Shown piece after piece: positions 16,616-26,167 of a DNA stretch of 37,202 nucleotides. The notes under the pieces are model-generated. The model ran no database searches, was not told where the DNA came from, and saw only the letters and a list, made by a program, of their open reading frames with translations. Origin of the DNA: Candidatus Ornithomonoglobus intestinigallinarum (lineage in GTDB: Bacteria > Bacillota > Clostridia > UBA1381); the NCBI GenBank assembly GCA_018715365.1, contig DVLU01000007.1:1-37202 (forward strand). The letters are read 5' to 3'. The number at the start of each line of letters is the position of its first letter. Within the stretch, counting starts at the first letter, position 1. A program made the translations under genes and the position numbers.

Positions 16616-18427
16616 TTATTTTTCTTCAGTCGATTTTTTTCCCGCGGTTCTTCTTGCCGCCGGCTTTTTGGCAGGCGTTTTTGCTTCGGTTTTCGCATTG
16701 TCCGCCGCCTTTGCCGTCTTGCCCGCCGTTGTCTTTTTTGCGGCCGGCTTCTTTTCGCCGGCAGATTTTGCCGTTGTTTTTCTCGTTCTCTTTGCCGCCG
16801 GCTTTTTTGCGGCGGTTTTTTCGTCATCGAACGGATTTTCAACTTTTATAACGCCGGGGTCGGCTTTTTTTGCTATTTCTTCTGCCGATTTATCGGCGTC
16901 GGCCTTAAGCTTCTCATACTCCTCCGCCGTATCGTCCTTCTTTACCTTTGCGGCTGCGGGTTTAGTTTTTTTTTCGGGCAAATCGTAAATACCCGTCAAA
17001 TCCTGATACATTCTTATATACTTATCAGCCGAAACGTTCCATGAATAATCGGCTGCCATGCCGTTATCCACAATCTTGTTCCATTCGTCCTTCCGGTTAT
17101 AGAATATATCCATCGCATAATAGATTATGCCGAGCATTTCATCGGCGTTGTAATTTGCAAACGAGAAGCCCGTGCCCTCGCCCGTATACTCATTGTAGGG
17201 CCAAACGGTATCCTTTAAGCCGCCCGTTTCGCGGACGATCGGCACCGTTCCGTAGCGCATGCTGATAAGCTGCGAAAGGCCGCACGGCTCAAATCTCGAC
17301 GGCATAAGGAACGCATCGCTTGCCGCGTATATCTTATGCGACATTTCGTTTGAGAAATATATCTGCGCGCTGAAATTATTCGGATATTTCCACGCATAAT
17401 GCTTAAACAGGTTCTCGTATTTTTCATCGCCCGTACCGAGCACAACAACCTGTGCGCCGCCGCCGGAGCAAAGCTCCTCAAGCTTATACGCAACAAGGTC
17501 AAAGCCCTTTTGGTCCGTAAGACGCGAAACAACGCCTATCATCATTCTGCCGTCGTCTACGGGGAGTCCGAGATCGGCCTGAAGCCTGCGCTTGTTTTCT
17601 GTCTTTTTCTTGTGAACGTTCTTTGCCGTATACTTCTGATATATCATCGGGTCGGTCTGCGGATTCCAGTCGGTGTATGAAATTCCGTTTACTATGCCGA
17701 CAAGGTCGTTGCGGCGCGCATCGAGCAGCCTGTCAAGGCCTTCGCCGTATTCGGGCGTTGTTATCTCCCATGCGTACGTTTCCGAAACGGTGCTTATCTT
17801 GTTGGCATAAACCATACCGCCCTTTAAAAGATTGGCATCCTTATAGTATTCAAGCTTATCGGGCGTAAAATAGTAATCGCTTATTCCCATTGCGTCCTTT
17901 ATGCCCTTGAAATCCCATCTTCCCTGGAATTTAAGGTTGTGGATAGTCATTACTGTTTTTATGCCCCTGAAGAAAGGATTATCCTGGAAGGTATCAAGGA
18001 ATACCGGTATCGGACCCGTCTGCCAGTCGTTGCAGTTTATAACGTCCGGTCTGAAGTCTATCGTCGGCAGCAGCGACAGTACAGCCTTTGAGAAGAATAT
18101 AAACTTTTCACAGTCAAGATGTATATAGCTGTACGGCGTATCGCCGTTAAAATAAAATTCGTTATCGATAAAATAGTATATGCAGCCGCCGTATTCAAGC
18201 TCGAATATACCGGCATACTGACGGCGCCATGCCATGTCTATATAGATATGATCTATATATTTCATTTGGTCCTTATACTGCTGCGGTATACATCTGTACA
18301 GCGGCAGTATAACCCTTGCGTCAACGCCTTTTTCTCTGAGCGCCGCGGGCAGCGAACCCGCAACGTCGCCCAAGCCCCCTGTTTTGACGAACGGAGCCGC
18401 TTCGGGTGTAGCAAATAAAACCTTCAT
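16616..18427 (-). CDS. glgA: Glycogen synthase (GT5) with a long Lys/Ala-rich C-terminal tail
   Basis: MKVLFATPEAAPFVKTGGLGDVAGSLP; FVKTGGLGD-type ADP-Glc binding; PSRFEPCGLSQLISMRYGTVPIVRETGGL; tail of about 120 aa including AAKKPAAKRTRKTTAK. Start placed at MKVLF. Confidence 0.95.
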   Translation of the reverse strand: MKVLFATPEAAPFVKTGGLGDVAGSLPAALREKGVDARVILPLYRCIPQQYKDQMKYIDHIYIDMAWRRQYAGIFELEYGGCIYYFIDNEFYFNGDTPYSYIHLDCEKFIFFSKAVLSLLPTIDFRPDVINCNDWQTGPIPVFLDTFQDNPFFRGIKTVMTIHNLKFQGRWDFKGIKDAMGISDYYFTPDKLEYYKDANLLKGGMVYANKISTVSETYAWEITTPEYGEGLDRLLDARRNDLVGIVNGISYTDWNPQTDPMIYQKYTAKNVHKKKTENKRRLQADLGLPVDDGRMMIGVVSRLTDQKGFDLVAYKLEELCSGGGAQVVVLGTGDEKYENLFKHYAWKYPNNFSAQIYFSNEMSHKIYAASDAFLMPSRFEPCGLSQLISMRYGTVPIVRETGGLKDTVWPYNEYTGEGTGFSFANYNADEMLGIIYYAMDIFYNRKDEWNKIVDNGMAADYSWNVSADKYIRMYQDLTGIYDLPEKKTKPAAAKVKKDDTAEEYEKLKADADKSAEEIAKKADPGVIKVENPFDDEKTAAKKPAAKRTRKTTAKSAGEKKPAAKKTTAGKTAKAADNAKTEAKTPAKKPAARRTAGKKSTEEK

Positions 18428-18591
18428 TACTCTATCCTCTCCTTTAAGATCCATCGCCTGCTTCGTATAAATTGCCCCACATTGCTTATTTTATAGTAAA
18501 TTTGTGGTTTTGTCAATTTATATCGGCGAAAAAAGTGGTTTTCCACATAAAAAACGTTTTATATTATGTCAAAATCATGTATTTTAACTTC

Positions 18592-18615
18592 ATGCGGGGG
18601 CTTTCGCCCCCGCAT
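18592..18615. repeat. GC-rich perfect hairpin between glgD and glgA
   Basis: ATGCGGGGGC-TTTC-GCCCCCGCAT. Confidence 0.65.
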
Positions 18616-18658
18616 TTCCGCATTTGCATGCTATGGTTTTCATACAAACGCGCATACC

Positions 18659-19780
18659 TTATATTACTGTTCCCTTTGATATTGCAAGCGGATAGCTCTC
18701 CTGGCCTATCAGCTTTCTTCCCTTTGTTATAACAACCTCTTTGTCGAACACAACGTGATCGAGCTCAACGCCTTCCTCTATAACGCTGTCCTGCATTATT
18801 ATCGAATTTCTCACAACGGCGCCCTTTGCAACCTTAACGCCTCTTGAAAGCACGCAGTTCTCAACAGTTCCCTCTATTGTGCAGCCGTCCGAAATAAAGC
18901 TGTTTTCAACCTTTGCATCGTCGCCGTACTTTGTCGGGCTCTGATCCTTTGTTTTTGTGTATATCGGTCTTTCGGGGTTAAAGAGCTCGCGTCTTGTGTC
19001 GGCATCGAGGAAGCGCATATTGCACTTATAGTATGATGTCATGTTGTCTATCTTATGTGCAACGCCCGTATACTCATAGCCGTATATTCTCATGCCGCCC
19101 ATTTTCTTGACGAGCGCATCCTTAACGAAGTCGTTGTCGCCGCGTGCGCTGCACTCGTCCACTATGCTCTCCAAAAGCGCCTTTTCCATGATGTATATAT
19201 CCATGCTCGCCGTTGTTGTTTTCGGATAGAACGGCTGAACCTCTATATCGGTAACGCGCTTGTCGCCGTCCATTTCTATAAGCGTAAAGCGCGAAAGCTC
19301 TCTTTCCTCAAGCCCCTTGAGATCTTTGTAGATGACGGTTATATCGGACTGGTTCTGTATATGCGCCTCAACGGCCTCGCCGAAATCTATATTGTATATC
19401 TCATTGCCGAGAGAAAGAACAACATATGTATGGCTGCTTCTCTGTATAAAATCCTTTATTCCGGCAAGCATATCGATATTGCCCTTTATTCTTCCGAGAG
19501 TGCTGTTTTCAAGCGACGGCGGAAGGATGTTGAGGCCCCAGTTTTTGCGGTCGAGATCCCACGGCTTACCCGATTTTATATGGTCCATAAGCGATGAATA
19601 GTTAGACTCCGTTGCAACACCTATATTTGTTATTCCCGCGTTTGCCATGTTTGAGAGAACAAAGTCTATTATTCTGTATCTTCCCGCAACGGGTAGCGCG
19701 CTGTTTGCTCTTATATCCGTAATGGGCGGTATCTTATCCTGGTTTGTAAGTATAATGCCCATTGTATCATGTCTTCTCAT
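18659..19780 (-). CDS. glgD: Glucose-1-phosphate adenylyltransferase regulatory subunit GlgD
   Basis: GlgC-like nucleotidyltransferase with a degenerate N-terminus (GIILTNQDKIPPITDIRANSALPVAGRYRIIDFVLSNMANAGI) and left-handed beta-helix C-terminus; follows glgC. Confidence 0.94.
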   Translation of the reverse strand: MRRHDTMGIILTNQDKIPPITDIRANSALPVAGRYRIIDFVLSNMANAGITNIGVATESNYSSLMDHIKSGKPWDLDRKNWGLNILPPSLENSTLGRIKGNIDMLAGIKDFIQRSSHTYVVLSLGNEIYNIDFGEAVEAHIQNQSDITVIYKDLKGLEERELSRFTLIEMDGDKRVTDIEVQPFYPKTTTASMDIYIMEKALLESIVDECSARGDNDFVKDALVKKMGGMRIYGYEYTGVAHKIDNMTSYYKCNMRFLDADTRRELFNPERPIYTKTKDQSPTKYGDDAKVENSFISDGCTIEGTVENCVLSRGVKVAKGAVVRNSIIMQDSVIEEGVELDHVVFDKEVVITKGRKLIGQESYPLAISKGTVI

Positions 19781-19821
19781 AGTTTTAAAATACTCCTTTC
19801 ATGCTAAGCGGCAAATCATGC

Positions 19822-21030
19822 TTATTTCAGCTCTACCATGCTGCCCTTGGGGATGTCATCGTTCATGCCGACGGTCACGCCGCCTTCAACAAGCACAATG
19901 CCGTGCGTGCAGTATTTTGACGCATATATATTATCCTCTTTTTCCGATACGCCGATTTTTGCTCCGTCCTCTATAACGGCATCGGCGCCTATAACAGACT
20001 TTTCTATAACAACATTATTGCCTATCTTTGCGCCCGGCATAACAACGGAATCGTTTATTACCGTGCCTTCTCCTACTTCAACGGCACCGAATATAACCGA
20101 ATGGTTTATTTCGCCGCATATCGTGCAGCCCTCCGTTACGGTCGAATTTGTTATTTTCGCACCCTTGCCCACATAATGCGGCGCCAGAGCCATATTTCTC
20201 GAATAGATTATCCACTTCCTGTCGTTTATGTTGAACTTGGGGGGATCGTCTATAAGGTCCATATTCGCTTCCCACAGCGACTGTATCGTTCCGACGTCCT
20301 TCCAATAGCCCTCAAATCTGTACGATACCATCTTTTCGCCGTTTGCAAGCATCGTCGGGATTATGTTCTTTCCGAAATCGTTATCCGATTCGGGATTTCT
20401 CTCATCGTCCGTCAGATATTTTTTAAGCGCCTGATAATTGAAAATATAAATACCCATCGACGCAAGATTCGATTTCGGCTCTGCGGGCTTTTCCTCAAAT
20501 TCCACAATATCGCCCTCGTCGTTTACGTTCATTATACCGAAACGGCTCGCTTCCTCCCACGGAACGGGCATAACGGCTATCGTTGCCGCGGCTCCCGTTT
20601 CCTTATGGCGGCGGAGCATTTCGCCGTAGTGCATTTTATATATATGGTCGCCCGAAAGGATAAGTACGTTTTTGGGGTTAAAGCCTTCAAGGAAGCTTAT
20701 GTTCTGATAGATTGCGTTTGCCGTGCCCTTGTACCATTCGCCCGTTTTTGCGCTCTGATACGGAGGAAGCACATACGCGCCGCCGCGGCTTCTGTCAAGA
20801 TCCCACGGATTGCCGTTGCCTATATACGTATTAAGCTCAAGCGGCTGATACTGCGTTAATACGCCTACGGTGTCTATACCGGAGTGAACGCAGTTTGACA
20901 GCGGGAAATCTATAATTCTGTACTTTCCGCCGAAAGGAACGGCAGGCTTTGCGACATTCTTTGTCAGCGCGCCGAGCCTCGAGCCCTGACCGCCCGCCAG
21001 TATCATTGCTACACATTCTTTTGATACCAT
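19822..21030 (-). CDS. glgC: Glucose-1-phosphate adenylyltransferase
   Basis: [72 protein letters not shown]. Confidence 0.97.
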   Translation of the reverse strand: MVSKECVAMILAGGQGSRLGALTKNVAKPAVPFGGKYRIIDFPLSNCVHSGIDTVGVLTQYQPLELNTYIGNGNPWDLDRSRGGAYVLPPYQSAKTGEWYKGTANAIYQNISFLEGFNPKNVLILSGDHIYKMHYGEMLRRHKETGAAATIAVMPVPWEEASRFGIMNVNDEGDIVEFEEKPAEPKSNLASMGIYIFNYQALKKYLTDDERNPESDNDFGKNIIPTMLANGEKMVSYRFEGYWKDVGTIQSLWEANMDLIDDPPKFNINDRKWIIYSRNMALAPHYVGKGAKITNSTVTEGCTICGEINHSVIFGAVEVGEGTVINDSVVMPGAKIGNNVVIEKSVIGADAVIEDGAKIGVSEKEDNIYASKYCTHGIVLVEGGVTVGMNDDIPKGSMVELK

Positions 21031-21072
21031 TTTAAATCATCTCCTAATTTTTTTACGGCACCCTCAAAGAGC

Positions 21073-23004
21073 TTATTTGCTCTTGTTTTTGCCGCCCGTT
21101 TTTTCTTTCTTCTTCAAATACATCACCGAATTTGCGTCAAGGAACAGCTTTAATGAGTAATCCTTGCCGTTCATCGGGATTTTTCTTGCCTTGTACGTTT
21201 TTTTGCCTATCCGCCTTGTCCCGCCGTATTTTGTGGAGTTTGAGTGGATAACAACCTCGTACGATTCGTATTCGGGAACGCCCATCTCATAAACGGGTAT
21301 ATCCTGAGACGAGAAATTCGCCACAACGATAACTTCATCCTTTTTCTTCGTTCCGCGCCTTATATACGAATATACGGAATTGTCCTTGTCATCTCCGTTT
21401 ATCCATTCAAAGCCGTGCCCATCCTGGTCAAGCTCCCACATTGCCGGGTTCTCAAGATAGAACGCGTTCAGGTCCCTGACATACTGGCGCAGCTTTTGAT
21501 GCTGTTCCAGACCGAGAATGTTCCATTCGAGCTGGTCGTCGAAACGCCATTCGAGGAACTGTCCCATTTCACCGCCCATAAACATAAGCTTTTTGCCGCT
21601 CATGCTCATATAGTAGCCCAAAAAAGTCCTGTATTCGGGGAATTTCAAATCATGGTCGCCGAACATCTTGCCGATAAGCGACGCCTTGCCGTGGACTACC
21701 TCGTCGTGCGAAAGCGGCAGTATGAAGTTTTCGGAATATGCGTACATCGTAACAAACGTCAGAAGATTATGCGCGCCCGCCCTGAAGTACGGATCCATCG
21801 ACACATATCTTAACGAATCGTTCATCCAGCCCATATTCCATTTAAAGTGAAATCCCAGGCCCCCGTCATCGGGCGGCACCGTGACCTTCGGCCACGCCGT
21901 GGATTCCTCGGCTATCATAAGCACTCCGGGGAATTCCGTGCCCATTATCTTATTAAGCTTGTGGAAAAAGTCCACAGCTTCAAGATTTCCGTTACCGCCG
22001 TATTTATTCGGCAGCCATTCGCCGTCGTTTCTCGAATAATCCCTGTAAAGCATCGATGAAACGGCGTCTACGCGCAGTCCGTCTATATGGTATTCGTTTA
22101 CCCAGAAATACGCCGACGACGTCAGAAACGATATTACCTCGCTCTTTGAATAGTCAAAGACCATCGTTCCCCAATCCTTATGCTCGCCCATTCTCGGATC
22201 GGCATACTCGTAATTCGGCGTGCCGTCAAACATTCTGAGCCCGTGCGCGTCACGCGGGAAATGTGCCGGAACCCAGTCCATTATAACACTTATGTTTTCT
22301 TTGTGGCATTTATTAACAAAATATTTAAGATCATCCGGTGTTCCGTATCTTGACGTCGCCGCAAAGTAGCCCGTTACCTGATAGCCCCATGAGCCGTCGA
22401 ACGGATATTCCATAAGCGGCATAAGCTCTATATGCGTATAGCCCATTTCCTTAACGTAAGGCACAAGCTCGTCTGCAAGCTCCTTATAATTATAAAAGCT
22501 GCCGTCGTCATGTATGCGCCAGGAGCCCGCGTGGACCTCGTATATGTTCATCGGGCTTTTTATGCTGTCCTTTTTGCCGCGCGCATTCATATGGCGCTTG
22601 TCCGACCATTTATACGGCCTTGACGCGCGCGTTACCGACGCCGTTCCCGGGCGCATTTCGCACTGTCTTGCGTAGGGGTCGGAGCGCAGATACGTTTCGC
22701 CGTCCTGCGCGTCTATGGAATATTTATACATTTCTCCTTCCTCGACGTCGTCAAAAACTCCGTACCATATGCCCGTGGTGCCTATTTTTTGAAGCTCTCG
22801 CCCCTCTCCCGTCCAGCCGTTCTTTTCGCCCGCCACTCTTACGGCAAGTGCGTTCGGAGCCCAAACCGAAAAACGCCAGCATTTTTTTCCGTCTATATCT
22901 ATCCTTTCGGAGCCAAGCATTTCATACGCTTTGAAATTGTCTCCCGTATTAAAGAGATACGTCTGAAAGCTGCTTATATCCGCGAAGGACTTTTCATCAA
23001 CCAT
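21073..23004 (-). CDS. glgB: 1,4-alpha-glucan branching enzyme (GH13)
   Basis: IYEVHAGSWR; VIMDWVPAHFPRDAHGLRMFDGTPNYEY; DGLRVDAVSSMLYRDY; MIAEESTAWP; LPLSHDEVVHGKASLIGKM. Start placed at MVDEKSF. Confidence 0.96.
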   Translation of the reverse strand: MVDEKSFADISSFQTYLFNTGDNFKAYEMLGSERIDIDGKKCWRFSVWAPNALAVRVAGEKNGWTGEGRELQKIGTTGIWYGVFDDVEEGEMYKYSIDAQDGETYLRSDPYARQCEMRPGTASVTRASRPYKWSDKRHMNARGKKDSIKSPMNIYEVHAGSWRIHDDGSFYNYKELADELVPYVKEMGYTHIELMPLMEYPFDGSWGYQVTGYFAATSRYGTPDDLKYFVNKCHKENISVIMDWVPAHFPRDAHGLRMFDGTPNYEYADPRMGEHKDWGTMVFDYSKSEVISFLTSSAYFWVNEYHIDGLRVDAVSSMLYRDYSRNDGEWLPNKYGGNGNLEAVDFFHKLNKIMGTEFPGVLMIAEESTAWPKVTVPPDDGGLGFHFKWNMGWMNDSLRYVSMDPYFRAGAHNLLTFVTMYAYSENFILPLSHDEVVHGKASLIGKMFGDHDLKFPEYRTFLGYYMSMSGKKLMFMGGEMGQFLEWRFDDQLEWNILGLEQHQKLRQYVRDLNAFYLENPAMWELDQDGHGFEWINGDDKDNSVYSYIRRGTKKKDEVIVVANFSSQDIPVYEMGVPEYESYEVVIHSNSTKYGGTRRIGKKTYKARKIPMNGKDYSLKLFLDANSVMYLKKKEKTGGKNKSK

Positions 23005-23257
23005 AAAATCGCTTCCTCTCCCTTTCCATGTGCCTGTATATATACGCCGGAAAACGGTACGGCACATTAAATTATGCTATCATTATACCATACTTTCTTT
23101 TGTCAGTAAAGTATATATACTAAATAAATTTTCTCTTTTTTTTTATGCAGTTTAACATAGTTTTCCTCTCTGATTGTATTTTTGAGTATTTTCAGCATTT
23201 TTCTGTATTTTTGGATGGCGATATATTTAAGCAGCCTTTACGGCGCTTTACACGGTG

Positions 23258-23286
23258 TTGACAATTTGCTGCCGCCGTGATATACT
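23258..23286 (+). promoter_or_regulatory. Sigma-A promoter of folC
   Basis: TTGACA (23258-23263), 17-nt spacer, TATACT (23281-23286). Confidence 0.8.
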
Positions 23287-23323
23287 TTCCCGTGAAATAC
23301 TTTCCGCAGACGGAGGAGCAGAA

Positions 23324-24562
23324 ATGGAATACGAAGAAGCGCTTTCATACATACACTCGATACCGAAATTTGTCCGGCCGCTCGGCAACGCCGCGCTCGG
23401 CGGGCTGCTTAAAAGTCTCGGCGAGCCGCAGAAGCGGCTTAAATTCGTTCATATAGCCGGCACAAACGGAAAAGGCTCCGCGGCGGCGATAATCTCGGCG
23501 GCGCTTTGCCGCGCCGGATACAAAACGGGGCTTTTTACGTCGCCGTTTATAGAGGTTTTCAACGAACGGATACAAATAAACGGGAAAAATATAGCGGACG
23601 ATGAGCTTGCGCTGTATACAGAACGAATCAGAGCGGCGTCGGAGGCGGGCGGATTTTCCGTATCGGAGTTTGCGTTTATCACGGCGCTTGCGTTTTTATA
23701 TTTTAAGGAAAAGGGCTGTGATATTGTCGTGCTCGAAACCGGTATGGGCGGCAGGCTCGATGCTACAAACATTATAGACTGCCCTCTTGTTTCCGTCATA
23801 ATGTCAATATCGTTTGACCATATGCAGTATCTCGGCAATACAATAGAGGAAATAGCCGCCGAAAAGTGCGGCATAATAAAAAAGGGCGGCATAGCCGTTT
23901 CATACGCCAACAAAGGCGCGGCAATGCGAGTTATTGAGGAATACGCCGAAAAAGCGGGGGCGAAGCTTATACGGGCCGGAAGCACGGAGCCGGCCGACGG
24001 CGGTTTTATATACAAAGTGAAAAAATATCCGCTTGCGCTAAAGGGGGCGTATCAGCCGGACAACGCGGCAGCGGCGCTCGAAACGCTTTGGGCGCTCAGG
24101 CCGCTCGGGATAAATATAAGCGACGGCGATATTTTGCGCGCTCTTTCGGAGGTCAAATGGATGGCGCGTTTTGAATTTGTCGCCGGCAATGTCGTTATAG
24201 ACGGCGGTCACAACATCGACGGCATACGCGCGCTTGTGCGGTCCCTTGAGCTTGACGGCAGACGCGTCATAGCCGTTGCGGCGATGATGGAGGACAAAAG
24301 CTTCGCGGAATGCGCGGCGGAGCTTTCAAAGGCGGTTGATTACGTTATAGCAACGGAGCTTGACATGGCGCGCTGCCTTAAAGCCGATGAGCTGCTCAAA
24401 TATTTCACGGCAAGCGGAGAAGCGGCGCCGAATCCGCGCGCGGCGCTTGAAAAAGCGTTTGAGCTTGCAGACGAAAATACGCTCATATGCGTATGCGGTT
24501 CTTTGTATCTTGCGGGAGAAATACGAAAAATGTTTCACGCAAAGGGGCTGCCGCCCCTTTGA
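23324..24562 (+). CDS. folC: Folylpolyglutamate synthase/dihydrofolate synthase
   Basis: FVHIAGTNGKGSAAAIISAALCRAGYKTGLFTSPFIEVFNERI; LETGMGGRLDATNI; SFDHMQYLGNTIEEIAAEKCGIIK; VIDGGHNIDGI. Confidence 0.95.
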   Translation: MEYEEALSYIHSIPKFVRPLGNAALGGLLKSLGEPQKRLKFVHIAGTNGKGSAAAIISAALCRAGYKTGLFTSPFIEVFNERIQINGKNIADDELALYTERIRAASEAGGFSVSEFAFITALAFLYFKEKGCDIVVLETGMGGRLDATNIIDCPLVSVIMSISFDHMQYLGNTIEEIAAEKCGIIKKGGIAVSYANKGAAMRVIEEYAEKAGAKLIRAGSTEPADGGFIYKVKKYPLALKGAYQPDNAAAALETLWALRPLGINISDGDILRALSEVKWMARFEFVAGNVVIDGGHNIDGIRALVRSLELDGRRVIAVAAMMEDKSFAECAAELSKAVDYVIATELDMARCLKADELLKYFTASGEAAPNPRAALEKAFELADENTLICVCGSLYLAGEIRKMFHAKGLPPL

Positions 24563-24601
24563 AACCCTGCTGCGCTGCGGATTGTTGATTGTTTCCATGC
24601 C

Positions 24602-24629
24602 CGTTACCGTCTGCTCCGAGCCGGTAACG
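24602..24629. repeat. Hairpin between folC and the RNase M5-like gene
   Basis: CGTTACCG (24602-24609) / CGGTAACG (24622-24629). Confidence 0.5.
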
Positions 24630-24743
24630 CACGATGCGCGTTAAATCTCTTCCGCAAACGGATAACGTGCATATGAACAATTCTGCCGCCCCTTTGAAAC
24701 CACGCAGTAACAGCCGAAAAACAGATGAAATGAAGGTGTTTTT

Positions 24744-25355
24744 ATGTACAGAGTAAAGGAAACGATAATAGTTGAAGGTACTTATGACAAAATAAAACTG
24801 TCGGGATTTATAGACGGCATTATACTGACAACGGGCGGCTTTGCCGTATTTAAAAACGGCGCTTTAAGAGAGAGCATAAAGGAGCTTGCGGAACGGACGG
24901 GGATCGTTATACTCACCGACAGCGACGCCGCGGGCTTTAAGATACGCAATTTCATAAAGCAGTCCGTTCCGGAAAAATACATAAAGCACGCGTATATCCC
25001 CGACATAAGCGGTAAGGAAAAAAGAAAGCGCGAACCCGGCAAGGAAGGGCTTTTGGGCGTTGAGGGAATGAGCGAGGAAATAATAATCGACGCTTTAAAA
25101 AAAGCGGGCTGCACAATAGACGGAAGCTCCGCCGCCCCGAAGGCCGACCGCGCCGTAACAAAGGCCGACCTTATGAAATACGGTCTTGCGGGCAGCGGCA
25201 GCAGTGCGGAAAAGCGCCGCGCATTTGCGCATAAGCTGAAGCTTCCCGCACGGCTGTCGTCAAATATGCTGCTCGATATAATAAACAGACTGCTCACGTT
25301 TGAGGAATTCAAACGCCTTGCCGAGGAAATAAGCGAACAAACGCCCGAAATATAG
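24744..25355 (+). CDS. rnmV: Toprim-domain protein, RNase M5-like
   Basis: ETIIVEGTYDKIKLSGFIDG...TTGGFAVF; GIVILTDSDAAGFKIRNFIKQ; HAYIPDISGKEKRKREPGKEGLLGVEGM. Confidence 0.85.
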   Translation: MYRVKETIIVEGTYDKIKLSGFIDGIILTTGGFAVFKNGALRESIKELAERTGIVILTDSDAAGFKIRNFIKQSVPEKYIKHAYIPDISGKEKRKREPGKEGLLGVEGMSEEIIIDALKKAGCTIDGSSAAPKADRAVTKADLMKYGLAGSGSSAEKRRAFAHKLKLPARLSSNMLLDIINRLLTFEEFKRLAEEISEQTPEI

Positions 25356-25368
25356 CCTCCGGCAAAAA

Positions 25369-26070
25369 TCAATCGATGATATTCCCGTCCGTGCTTATTG
25401 TCACAACCTGCCACGGTATCATTTTGCCGCTGTTAGCAAGCGCCCGCTTTACAGCGTTTTCAATACCGCCGCAGCACGGCACCTCCATTCTGACAACCGT
25501 TACGCTTTTTATATCGTTGAGGCGTATTATCTCCGTCAGCTTTTCGGCATAATCGGCGTCATCGAGCTTCGGACAGCCTATGAGCGTTATTTTGTTTTTT
25601 ATAAAATCCTCATGGAAGCTTCCGTAAGCATACGCGGTGCAGTCCGCCGCAACAAGCAGCTTCGCTCCGTCAAAATACGGCGCGTTTACCGGCACGAGCT
25701 TTATCTGCACCGGCCATTGCGAAAGCCTGCTTGCACCTCCCGCAGCGTTTTCCGGCCGTACCCTTTCCTCTCTCTTTATCGTTTTCGACTGCGTGCCCGG
25801 GCACCCGCACGGAAGCTTTTGCTCCGCAGCCTTCTTCGCCGCCGCGGCCTTTACCGCCGCCTCGTCAAACGCCGCGGCTTCGCGCTCCTCAAACGCTATC
25901 GCGCCCGTAGGGCACACCGGCAGGCAATTGCCCAGGCCGTCGCAGTAATCGTCCCTTAACAGCTTCGCCTTTCCGTTCACCATTCCTATCGCGCCTTCAT
26001 GGCACGCTTCGGCGCAAAGACCGCAGCCGCTGCATTTTTCTTCGTCAATCTTTATTATTTGTCTTATCAT
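25369..26070 (-). CDS. 4Fe-4S ferredoxin-type protein
   Basis: Two clusters, CSGCGLCAEACHEGA and CDGLGNCLPVCPTGA; extra Cys motifs PCGCPGT, GCPKLDD and PCCGG. Start placed at MIRQIIKID. Confidence 0.85.
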   Translation of the reverse strand: MIRQIIKIDEEKCSGCGLCAEACHEGAIGMVNGKAKLLRDDYCDGLGNCLPVCPTGAIAFEEREAAAFDEAAVKAAAAKKAAEQKLPCGCPGTQSKTIKREERVRPENAAGGASRLSQWPVQIKLVPVNAPYFDGAKLLVAADCTAYAYGSFHEDFIKNKITLIGCPKLDDADYAEKLTEIIRLNDIKSVTVVRMEVPCCGGIENAVKRALANSGKMIPWQVVTISTDGNIID

Positions 26071-26167
26071 TTTCTTCAAACCTCCGTTTATTCTTGATTT
26101 TACGAGCATATTATATTATAATAAAGACAGAATGTCTGTTGTTTTTACAACAAAAGAGGTGAAAATT

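Noticed and set aside
16606-16842. 78-aa Arg/Lys-rich ORF in another frame of the glgA tail
   Set aside because: A shifted-frame by-product of the Lys/Ala-rich coding repeat; the in-frame tail is continuous with GlgA.
11983-23004. Glycogen locus gene order as a novelty
   Set aside because: glgB-C-D-A-P with a GH13 enzyme is a standard Firmicutes glycogen operon; only the GlgA tail is unusual.
23175-23213. Repeated TGTATTTTTG (23175-23184, 23204-23213) upstream of folC/glgB
   Set aside because: Low-complexity AT-rich sequence; two short copies could easily arise by chance.
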